Positions 33,929 through 40,368 of a stretch of DNA of 40,788 nt are shown in pieces. Source of the stretch: a virus; the IMG/VR virus record IMGVR_UViG_3300047359_000709, positions 1 to 40,788 of that record; one strand, given 5' to 3'. Below the pieces are notes generated by a model. It saw only the letters and a list, made by a program, of their open reading frames with translations. It was not told the origin of the DNA and searched no databases. Within the stretch, counting starts at the first letter, position 1. Every line of letters starts with the position of its first letter. The position numbers and the translations under genes are program-made.

Positions 33929-34123
33929 ATGAAAGATACTAATATTGAAGATTCCCTTAAAGTGAGCGAAAACGAAGATGGTTCGTTCACTTTTGAATGG
34001 GATAAAGACGATCCTCGGTATGAGCACTTTAATGATATGACCGAAGAACAATTTTCATCTTATCTAAACGATTTGTTAGGAAAATACATAAAAGAACGCA
34101 TGGAAGAAAATCAAGTTGAATAG
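33929..34123 (+). CDS. Small acidic protein (64 residues)
   Basis: Very acidic (DPRYEHFNDMTEEQFSSYLNDLLGKYIKERMEEN), mostly helical in the second half. It follows gene 44 by four bases and overlaps the exonuclease start. A GGG-containing weak ribosome site precedes the ATG. The fold and function are not recognised. Confidence 0.55.
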   Translation: MKDTNIEDSLKVSENEDGSFTFEWDKDDPRYEHFNDMTEEQFSSYLNDLLGKYIKERMEENQVE

Positions 34124-34721
34124 TATAATTTACGATTTTGAAACGCTAAGTCAAAATATGATAACAGGCGCTGCTGTAAGTTTGGCTTGTCTGGAGTTTG
34201 ACACCAATCGTTATACACAGGGTGACGGTTATTCTTACGAAGAACTTTTAGAAAACGCAAAAACAATCAAGTTCAATGTAGAAGAACAGGTCAAAAAGTA
34301 TGGTAGGACAATACAGAAAAGCACCTTAGACTGGTGGAAAAAGCAGGGAGCAGAAGCGCAGAAACAGCTGCAACCTTCTGACGATGATGTTTCTATTTCT
34401 GAGTTACATAATTGGTTGACTACAAATTTTGACATACCATCAGCTAAAGCTGTGTGGACTCGAGGAAATACATTTGATCCAATATTTCTGAGGACTATAC
34501 TTGAATCTGTTGGCGATGCTGATCCCTTTACGCAATGGTGGGCGATAAGAGATACAAGGTCTTTTCTAGATGGGATGTTGTATGGTTCTGATATCAAAAA
34601 TACATTTGTCCCCGATGAACTGGGAGAAAAGTTTATAGGTCACGACCCGAAGCATGATATTGTCATGGATGTTATGCGTATGCAATACTTGGCTAGACTT
34701 GATTTTCGAGAGGATCTGTAG
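34116..34721 (+). CDS. dexA: DEDD-type 3'-5' exonuclease (DexA-like)
   Basis: 201 residues. IIYDFETLS holds the first two acidic residues (DxE); AVWTRGNTFDPIFLRTIL the second acidic motif; HDPKHDIVMDVMRMQ the last His/Asp motif, as in T4 DexA (227 residues). It should degrade single- or double-stranded DNA from 3' ends. TTG start, overlapping the previous stop, with GGAAG upstream; no in-frame ATG precedes the first motif. Confidence 0.85.
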   Translation: MNSIIYDFETLSQNMITGAAVSLACLEFDTNRYTQGDGYSYEELLENAKTIKFNVEEQVKKYGRTIQKSTLDWWKKQGAEAQKQLQPSDDDVSISELHNWLTTNFDIPSAKAVWTRGNTFDPIFLRTILESVGDADPFTQWWAIRDTRSFLDGMLYGSDIKNTFVPDELGEKFIGHDPKHDIVMDVMRMQYLARLDFREDL

Positions 34722-34725
34722 TATA

Positions 34726-34893
34726 ATGAGTAAGTGGTGGAGAATATGGGCAAAGTCTCTTGGTGAGAAAGTAGGAGAGACAGACCGACAAGCTAATGCG
34801 GTTGCTGCAATTAGAACCTTTTGGTGGATAACTCATATTGTCACTTGCTTTATGATTATTATTGGAAACGCAACAAATTTAGGTTGGTTATGA
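34726..34893 (+). CDS. Small membrane protein (55 residues)
   Basis: SKWWRIWAKSLGEKVGETDRQ then one hydrophobic helix (WWITHIVTCFMIIIGNAT). The Trp-rich, charged N-terminus and single C-terminal membrane segment recur in small proteins of marine T4-like phages. Lies between exonuclease and clamp-loader genes. Function unknown. Confidence 0.6.
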   Translation: MSKWWRIWAKSLGEKVGETDRQANAVAAIRTFWWITHIVTCFMIIIGNATNLGWL

Positions 34894-34896
34894 GTT

Positions 34897-35286
34897 ATGA
34901 ATCCGTTTGATTATATAAATTCCATCAATACGACCAAAAAGAATTTGATGGTTGGAACTGAAAATGATCAGTTAGCTGAAAAAGGATATGACCCATTCTT
35001 GACCAATCGGGCGCTTTCCTACCACAATGACACCATTGGTTTCGCCAATGAAATGAATACCCGACACTATCTTGATAAAAAGCCACAGTTCGATTTTTTG
35101 CTGAACATTGTTAGACCCAAAAAGAGATTCGCTAAGTGGGCGAAGAAACATAAAGATAGTGATGTTGATGTCATTAAAGAGTATTATGGTTATAGTGACA
35201 TCAAAGCTAGGCAGGTTTTGTCAATATTGACTGATGAAAATATAGCGGAGATACGGGAAAAGGTCGATAAGGGCGGAAAGGTATAG
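34897..35286 (+). CDS. 62: Clamp loader small subunit gp62
   Basis: 129 residues. Shorter than T4 gp62 (187) but like marine homologues: MNPFDYINSINTTKKNLM, FLTNRALSYHNDTIGFANEMN, LLNIVRPKKRFAKW and IKEYYGYSDIKARQVLSIL. It completes the gp44/62 clamp loader. In T4 it directly follows gene 44; here three small genes separate them. Confidence 0.88.
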   Translation: MNPFDYINSINTTKKNLMVGTENDQLAEKGYDPFLTNRALSYHNDTIGFANEMNTRHYLDKKPQFDFLLNIVRPKKRFAKWAKKHKDSDVDVIKEYYGYSDIKARQVLSILTDENIAEIREKVDKGGKV

Positions 35287-35289
35287 AAT

Positions 35290-35319
35290 TTGACCTCCAA
35301 TAATCTATTTTTATAAATA
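35290..35319 (+). promoter_or_regulatory. Overlapping sigma70-type and late promoter before regA
   Basis: Exact TATAAATA at 35312-35319. Its first six bases (TATAAA) also serve as a -10 for TTGACC at 35290-35295 with a 16-bp spacer. Both host-type and gp55-type polymerase could therefore start at nearly the same place. Confidence 0.7.
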
Positions 35320-35326
35320 TCGTTAG

Positions 35327-35340
35327 ACCCATGAGTGGGT
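35327..35340 (+). repeat. Hairpin at the 5' end of the regA transcript
   Basis: ACCCA, loop TGAG, TGGGT: a perfect five-pair stem about where the transcript from the overlapping promoter should begin. It could stabilise the mRNA. Confidence 0.5.
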
Positions 35341-35394
35341 GAAGAATCAGAAAGATAATTGATATAAGAAAAAGAATAGATAAAGGCGGTCGCG

Positions 35395-35784
35395 ATGCTA
35401 CAAAGCATGATAGAGGTTCATCTGAAAAATGATGACGATTTTCTAAAAGTTCGAGAGACTCTGACTAGAATTGGTGTTGCCTCTCACAAAAACAAAACAA
35501 TCTACCAATCCTGTCACATCCTTCATAAGCAAGGAAAATACTACATAGTACACTTCAAAGAGTTATTCGCATTAGATGGGAAGCCAAGTAATTTTGGCGA
35601 AGATGATATTTCTAGGCGAAACACTATCGTCAATTTATTGGCTGAGTGGGGATTAATAACTGTTGTTCAACCCACCAAAAGTAAAGAACCTGTTGCGCCA
35701 TTGAACCAAATTAAGATCCTACCATTTAAAGAAAAGAATGACTGGAATCTTGAGGCGAAGTATAATATAGGAAAAAAAGTTTAA
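35395..35784 (+). CDS. regA: Translational repressor RegA
   Basis: 129 residues, T4 RegA being 122. LKNDDDFLKVRETLTRIGVA, KTIYQSCHILHKQGKYYIVHFKELF and the C-terminal WNLEAKYNIG match RegA almost segment by segment. It binds ribosome sites of early mRNAs and represses them. ATG at 35395 has AAGGCGG upstream; ATG at 35407 would match the T4 N-terminus (MIEI) but lacks such a site. In T4 the polymerase gene 43 follows; here a MazG-like gene does. Confidence 0.93.
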   Translation: MLQSMIEVHLKNDDDFLKVRETLTRIGVASHKNKTIYQSCHILHKQGKYYIVHFKELFALDGKPSNFGEDDISRRNTIVNLLAEWGLITVVQPTKSKEPVAPLNQIKILPFKEKNDWNLEAKYNIGKKV

Positions 35785-35803
35785 AATTATTGAGGAATTG
35801 AGT

Positions 35804-36181
35804 ATGACCAATTTTATGAAAGTGAAAAAATTTATGGATACTTTTGGGCAAGAAGTGAAAAGTAAGCCAGAATATGCGGGGATTGATGTTTGTGCGTTGA
35901 GATACGAGTTAATTCGTGAAGAATTACAAGAGCTATATGATGCCATGGGTCAGAAAGATATGGTTGAAATTGCTGATGCGCTAACTGATTTATTGTATGT
36001 GGTATATGGGGCAGGACATTCTTTCGGGATCGACCTTGATGCTTGTTTTCAACATGTTCATGATTCCAATATGAGCAAGTTGGGCGAAGATGGCAAACCA
36101 ATATATCGTGAAGATGGGAAAATATTAAAAGGTCCAAATTATTGGGCGCCTGATATGAAACAATTTGTGGAGGAATCATGA
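35804..36181 (+). CDS. MazG-like nucleotide pyrophosphohydrolase
   Basis: 125 residues. An all-alpha NTP-pyrophosphatase pattern: RYELIREELQELYDAMGQKD with the EExxE metal-binding helix, then EIADALTDLLYVVYGAG with ExxD, and a tail NMSKLGEDGKPIYREDGKILKG as in PRA-PH/MazG-like phage proteins. It hydrolyses a nucleotide triphosphate, perhaps non-canonical dNTPs or (p)ppGpp. ATG at 35804 follows GAGGA. It begins the tightly packed run through the lysin and curli genes. Confidence 0.87.
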   Translation: MTNFMKVKKFMDTFGQEVKSKPEYAGIDVCALRYELIREELQELYDAMGQKDMVEIADALTDLLYVVYGAGHSFGIDLDACFQHVHDSNMSKLGEDGKPIYREDGKILKGPNYWAPDMKQFVEES

Positions 36182-36642
36182 AGTTATCAAAGAATTTTAC
36201 TCTAGCTGAGTTTACAAAAAGTCAAACTGCTGAGCGTAGAGGTATTGACAATACACCAACCGATGAGCATTTAGTGCGAGCAAGGTTGTTGTTTGAAAAT
36301 GTTGTACAAAAAGTTAGAGATCATTTTGGTCCAACTGTAATAAATAGTGGATATAGGGGTGCTGAGTTGAATGCTGCGGTTGGGGGAAGCGATCGCTCTC
36401 AACACTGTAAGGGGCAGGCTGCAGATATTGAAGTTCCAGGTGTTCCAAACTATGATTTAGCAGAATGGATTAAAGACAACTGTGACTTTGATCAGCTAAT
36501 ATTGGAAGGATATAAAGAAGGAATCCCAGACAGCGGTTGGGTTCATGTATCATATGTTGGACCTGATGAGAATAGGAAATCAATTCTAACTGCTGATTTT
36601 TCTTCTGGTAAAGTAAAATACAGTATGGGTCTACCAAAATAA
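36178..36642 (+). CDS. Endolysin, peptidase M15-type
   Basis: 154 residues. NSGYRGAELNAAVGGSDRSQHCKGQAADIE holds the zinc His and Asp (HxxxxxxD), and GWVHVSY the third ligand, as in M15 D-Ala-D-Ala peptidases and phage L-Ala-D-Glu endolysins. It should cut peptidoglycan stems. No signal peptide is seen, so it needs a holin or another route to the wall. ATGA overlap with the MazG-like gene; next come two small membrane proteins. Confidence 0.9.
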   Translation: MKLSKNFTLAEFTKSQTAERRGIDNTPTDEHLVRARLLFENVVQKVRDHFGPTVINSGYRGAELNAAVGGSDRSQHCKGQAADIEVPGVPNYDLAEWIKDNCDFDQLILEGYKEGIPDSGWVHVSYVGPDENRKSILTADFSSGKVKYSMGLPK

Positions 36643-36649
36643 AAAGAAT

Positions 36650-36928
36650 ATGGAAAGTTTTTTAGAAATCTTAGATGTTGGATTTCCTATAGCATCAGCG
36701 TTGGCTGGTGGGTTTTTCGTATTCTTGACATTAAGGTTTATTTTAGATGGAGCTTTGAGCGATATTAAAACTCAGCGAGGGTTTGTTAAATCGCTCGATA
36801 ATAGAATAAAGACCATGAATAATGAGTTAATTAGAATTGATTTATTGATAAGCCATGCTTTTGATATAAAGCCAGATCTAGATAGAATTGCTAGAGCTGA
36901 TGGTCAAAAAGACGCTAGGAAGGATTGA
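36650..36928 (+). CDS. Small membrane protein, holin candidate (first of a tandem pair)
   Basis: 92 residues: an N-terminal membrane helix (GFPIASALAGGFFVFLTLRFIL) followed by a charged helical tail with LDNRIKTMNNELIRIDLLIS. The tail resembles that of the next gene. Size, single membrane helix and place beside the endolysin fit a holin or spanin-like accessory, but homologues in marine T4-like phages are generally unassigned. Confidence 0.6.
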   Translation: MESFLEILDVGFPIASALAGGFFVFLTLRFILDGALSDIKTQRGFVKSLDNRIKTMNNELIRIDLLISHAFDIKPDLDRIARADGQKDARKD

Positions 36929-37188
36929 TGGAATTTGATATTGTCGATTTAATTAATACCTATGGATTTCCAATTATTGCTTGTATAGGGTTGGGGTATT
37001 TCATATATTACGTTTGGCAATGGGTTACTGAATCAGTTGATCCTGTGGTTGAAGAATCGCATATGACTTTGATTGCCCTGATAGACAGAGTCAGAATGTT
37101 AGATAATGATTTAATCAGAATAAAAACAAAATTAGATTTAATATTACAACAAAAAGAAAATGACAGCGATAGCGAGAGTCAAGAATAG
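36928..37188 (+). CDS. Small membrane protein, paralogue-like second member
   Basis: 86 residues: FPIIACIGLGYFIYYVWQWV forms a membrane helix; then LIALIDRVRMLDNDLIRIKTKLDLIL, which aligns by eye with LDNRIKTMNNELIRIDLL of the preceding protein. The ATG shares one base with the previous TGA. Together they may form a hetero-oligomeric membrane assembly linked to lysis, or to the curli channel genes that overlap it downstream. Confidence 0.6.
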   Translation: MEFDIVDLINTYGFPIIACIGLGYFIYYVWQWVTESVDPVVEESHMTLIALIDRVRMLDNDLIRIKTKLDLILQQKENDSDSESQE

Positions 37189-37669
37189 TTTAATCTTCCT
37201 TTTCTTCGTCTCTTCTTTGGTTGTTGGTTCAGAAATTGTTCATAAGTTTAAAAGTCCATCATTTAGTGGTATTGGTGCGGGCGCTCACTATTTGACAATT
37301 GAGAATCAAGAACACAGTAGAAAGAAAGCCATTGAAGATGCGCTCGAAGCAGCTAGGAAAGCCGCAGAAAGAGAAGCTGAAAATACAACACTTGCGAAAT
37401 TCATAAGGAATTTGGAAAGCAGGATCTACGCACAATTATCTAAACAGTTAGTTGATAATATGTTCAGCAACGAGGATGCTGTGACATTTGGTTCATTTAC
37501 TCTAGAAGGATCTGTTGTAACTTATGAAGTGCTGACCGCAGATAACGGTGAAGATTACATTCATATGCGTATTGTAGATAATCAAGGAACGGAAACTGTA
37601 ATCGAGATACCGATCGGAACAGGAAACTTTGGTACAACTGGTACTGGAGATATCGATGCGGGCGTTTAA
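37160..37669 (+). CDS. csgF: Curli assembly factor CsgF-like
   Basis: 169 residues; E. coli CsgF is 138. A signal peptide (charged start, LIFLFFVSSLVVG) is followed by HKFKSPSFSGIG, like the CsgF N-terminus FRNPNFGG that inserts into the CsgG channel. An extra Ala/Glu/Lys helical region (about residues 55-85) accounts for the added length. The end, VTFGSFTLEGSVVTYEVL then QGTETVIEIPIG, matches the CsgF C-domain (TTTIEVSGL). CsgF anchors curlin nucleation at the pore. Overlaps the membrane gene by 29 bases and csgG by 14. Confidence 0.85.
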   Translation: MTAIARVKNSLIFLFFVSSLVVGSEIVHKFKSPSFSGIGAGAHYLTIENQEHSRKKAIEDALEAARKAAEREAENTTLAKFIRNLESRIYAQLSKQLVDNMFSNEDAVTFGSFTLEGSVVTYEVLTADNGEDYIHMRIVDNQGTETVIEIPIGTGNFGTTGTGDIDAGV

Positions 37670-38510
37670 GCTACTGCCATTTTTGTTTTTGGTAGGTTGC
37701 GCTCAGATTCCGCAGTGGTCGGATCAGCCAGAACAGTGTTCTAATGATGAAGAATATCTTTGGGATAGATTTAAGTCTCGCAAATATATTTGCGTTGATC
37801 ATCCCGAAGTTGTTGAGCTGCCAGCGTATATACAATTATTGAATGTGCCACCAGCAAAAAAGAAACCAGTGGTTGCTGTTTATGGGTTTGCTGATAAAAC
37901 AGGACAAAGAAAGGCGAGGGAAGGTATAGCTGATTTTAGCACAGCGGTTACTCAGGGTGGAACTGAAATGCTAATTGATGCCCTAAAGACTGCTGGCGGT
38001 GGCACTTGGTTTAGGGTTGTTGAAAGGCAAGGGATTGATAACCTTATACGGGAGCGACAAATTATAAGAAGCGCTCGCCAAGAATATGCTGACGAGAAAT
38101 CGAAGAATGTTGGTCCACTTCTATTTGCTGGGATGATAATAGAAGGAGGTATTATTGGTTATGATTCAAACATTCAGACAGGAGGTCGAGGAGCAAGAAC
38201 ATTAGGAATTGGGTTTACTAGGCAATATCGTAAAGATGTTGTTACGGTTTCCATAAGAGCAGTTTCTGTTCTGACTGGAGAAGTTTTGTTAAATGTCCAA
38301 AGCAGAAAAACTATTTTGAGTTATGGTTCTGGTGGGGACTTATTTAGATTTTATGAACAGGGAACGCAATTGGTTGAGTATGAAGACGGAGTGGGTAATA
38401 ATGAGTCTGTGACATACGCAGTGCGTACTGCCATTGAGGCAGGCGTGCTAGAACTAATACATCAAGGGCACGATAGAGGCTTTTGGGTAGTTGATGAGGA
38501 TGTTGAGTAA
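37656..38510 (+). CDS. csgG: Curli secretion channel CsgG-like lipoprotein
   Basis: 284 residues; E. coli CsgG is 277. Lipobox FLVGC puts lipidation at Cys15. Matching CsgG segments: VVAVYGFADKTGQ, DFSTAV, WFRVVERQGIDNLIRERQIIR, IIEGGIIGYDSN, GGRGARTLGIG, TGEVLLNVQSRKTILSY, then IEAGVLELIHQGHDRGFW. CsgG forms a nonameric outer-membrane pore. At the constriction (Y51, N55, F56 in E. coli) the Phe is kept in DFSTAV, but Asn reads Asp and the Tyr position Glu or Gly. ATG at 37656 gives the signal peptide; earlier starts do not. Confidence 0.92.
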   Translation: MRAFKLLPFLFLVGCAQIPQWSDQPEQCSNDEEYLWDRFKSRKYICVDHPEVVELPAYIQLLNVPPAKKKPVVAVYGFADKTGQRKAREGIADFSTAVTQGGTEMLIDALKTAGGGTWFRVVERQGIDNLIRERQIIRSARQEYADEKSKNVGPLLFAGMIIEGGIIGYDSNIQTGGRGARTLGIGFTRQYRKDVVTVSIRAVSVLTGEVLLNVQSRKTILSYGSGGDLFRFYEQGTQLVEYEDGVGNNESVTYAVRTAIEAGVLELIHQGHDRGFWVVDEDVE

Positions 38511-38535
38511 ATATCCTCTAGGAGAAAAAAAGAAG

Positions 38536-39264
38536 ATGAATAGGTACTTAATAGGGCTGGTGAGTTTGTTTCTCACAAGTTTAGTTTTTGGTGCTGCTTC
38601 TGATGATAATGAAATTAATATAGAACAAAGCGGTGATACGCTAACAATTTATATTGATCAGGTTGGCTATGGTAACAAGATTGGTGCTGACGATTTCTCT
38701 TCATCGTCAAGCGCATCAGCTATTACTGGTTCTTCGTTGACTTTTGACATCGATCAAATCGGTAATGGAAACTTGTTGTTTGGTAGTTTGACAGCCGATA
38801 GTTCTACTTACAATATGAGTTGGACTGGCGACAGCAACTCATGGGATTGGAACATAGGTTATGTTGGTTCTGCTGATTCTACAACTGTTGATGTGGATAT
38901 CACGGGCGACAGTAACACTATGGACTTTGACCAAGGTTATGTTTCTAGCGCAGAAAGACTTGATTTAGATTTGACTGTCATCGGTTCTAGTAATGTTTTT
39001 GATGTTGATGTAGAAACTGACGATGTTACTTGGAACTTTGACATAACTGGTAGCTCTAATAATATAAACACACTTCAAAATGATGGATTCTATCAATCTC
39101 TCACAGTTGAGTTGGATGGCGATAGTGCTGATATTGATATAAACCAGATTAGTGGCACTTGTCCCACAGGCATTACCACATGTAAAGGTATTGTGACACT
39201 AGATGTGACATCTGATAATGCTACTATTCAAATCAATCAGAAAGATACAGCTAACGATAGTTAA
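38536..39264 (+). CDS. Curlin-like secreted repeat protein (first copy)
   Basis: 242 residues. Signal peptide MNRYLIGLVSLFLTSLVFGA, then degenerate curlin-type repeats of about 20-30 residues: SGDTLTIYIDQVGYGNKIG, GSSLTFDIDQIGNGN, GDSNSWDWNIGYVG, GDSNTMDFDQGYV and DSADIDINQISG. E. coli CsgA repeats are S-x5-QxGxGN-x5-Q; the Q-x-G-x-G-N core is retained in the first two. Rich in Asp, Ser and Thr, low in Lys and Arg. A Cys pair sits at GTCPTGITTCKG. Probably an extracellular amyloid-like subunit exported through the phage CsgG. GGAG upstream. Confidence 0.75.
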   Translation: MNRYLIGLVSLFLTSLVFGAASDDNEINIEQSGDTLTIYIDQVGYGNKIGADDFSSSSSASAITGSSLTFDIDQIGNGNLLFGSLTADSSTYNMSWTGDSNSWDWNIGYVGSADSTTVDVDITGDSNTMDFDQGYVSSAERLDLDLTVIGSSNVFDVDVETDDVTWNFDITGSSNNINTLQNDGFYQSLTVELDGDSADIDINQISGTCPTGITTCKGIVTLDVTSDNATIQINQKDTANDS

Positions 39265-40360
39265 TTCAATTCTACTCGTGGGAGTGGCTTCTGCTGCTCC
39301 CATTGGTGGAGTTGTAGAATCTACAGGAGTTGGTTCTTTAGAAAGAGAAACTTCTGATGTAGTTGAAGCGAAGGTTGGCGCAGAAATAAAATTAAACGAC
39401 ACTGCCCAAACAGCAAAAGGCAGGATGCTCATCAAGTTCTTAGATGACGCAGAATTATCCCTAATCGAACACACTAAAGTTTACATCGACAAAGTCTATT
39501 ACGACCCCAATCCCAGTAAATCTAAAATGGTCATGAAAATGGCGCTCGGAACTGCAAGATTTGCTTCTGGACGAATGGGTATGGTTCCCAAAAAAAATAT
39601 AGATATATCAACTCCAACTGCTACTATTGCTGTTCGTGGTACAGATTTCACAACCACAATTGACGAATTGGGAAGATCGCTGATCATTCTATTACCAGAT
39701 GAAAACGGAGAACCTTCTGGTGAAATACTGGTATCAAATGAGGCAGGTTCTATCACTCTTAAAGAAGCATATGCGGCAACTATGGTTTCCAGCATATCAA
39801 CCCCACCGACAATGAAGGTGGTGATTGAAAATATAACCCCATCAATAATTGATAATATGTTTATTGTCAATCCACCGCAGGAAGTGAGAAGGGCGATAGA
39901 AGAACAAGTTGCGGACGATCAACAATTTGATATGGGCGCTTTAGATATGGACTTTCTAGAATTTAATGAATTGGAAAAGGGCATTGATGAGTATTACAAA
40001 GATGACGAATATACAAGGTTGGATTATGATGCGCTGGGTGTTGATTTTCTAGTTGACCTTTTGGACGTTGTCGAAGAATTGATCAGAACTATGGACAATC
40101 TCGAAGATGTTCAAGAAGAATCTGGCTCTGGTGATATTAATTTAAAAGGAGCGATTTGGGGATATAATCAGGACAGTCAATACAATGTGTTTAAAGAAGA
40201 TGGCGGGATAGTATTCTATAGGAATGTTAATGGTGTTATTAATTTGAAATTTGCATCTGGGGGTTCAATAAGAGTTGATACCGATGTTGAGGGATATTCC
40301 GGAACAATTACCGCAGATGGGGGCGATGACATTCTTGTGGTCATCAAACAACAGAACTAA
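39218..40360 (+). CDS. Secreted FecR-domain protein
   Basis: 380 residues. Signal peptide (IVNSILLVGVASA, cleavage before APIG), then a FecR-type domain at about 40-190: AKVGAEIKLNDTAQTAKGRMLIKFLDDAELSL, MVMKMALGTARFASG and ISTPTATIAVRGTDFTTTI. An acidic helical stretch and a beta-rich end (INLKFASGGSIRVDTD) follow. In iron-uptake systems FecR is a sensor, but free secreted FecR domains occur in surface proteins. It overlaps the first curlin gene by 47 bases and lies between two curlin-like genes, so a role as adaptor or anchor of the fibre is inferred. Confidence 0.8.
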   Translation: MLLFKSIRKIQLTIVNSILLVGVASAAPIGGVVESTGVGSLERETSDVVEAKVGAEIKLNDTAQTAKGRMLIKFLDDAELSLIEHTKVYIDKVYYDPNPSKSKMVMKMALGTARFASGRMGMVPKKNIDISTPTATIAVRGTDFTTTIDELGRSLIILLPDENGEPSGEILVSNEAGSITLKEAYAATMVSSISTPPTMKVVIENITPSIIDNMFIVNPPQEVRRAIEEQVADDQQFDMGALDMDFLEFNELEKGIDEYYKDDEYTRLDYDALGVDFLVDLLDVVEELIRTMDNLEDVQEESGSGDINLKGAIWGYNQDSQYNVFKEDGGIVFYRNVNGVINLKFASGGSIRVDTDVEGYSGTITADGGDDILVVIKQQN

Positions 40361-40368
40361 ATATCGTT

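Noticed and set aside
34699-34727. TTGATT-N17-TATAAT like a sigma70 promoter
   Set aside because: The TATAAT overlaps the ATG of the small membrane gene (34726), so no leader would remain for it, and the -35 is within the exonuclease coding sequence; possible only for genes further down.
35738-35766. ATGACT-N17-TATAAT before the MazG-like gene
   Set aside because: Weak -35 and fully inside the regA coding region; kept only as a possibility, not listed as a promoter.
39199-39264. Possible frameshift joining the first curlin-like gene to the FecR gene
   Set aside because: The FecR frame has its own ATG and a good signal peptide, so two overlapping secreted proteins explain the 47-base overlap better.
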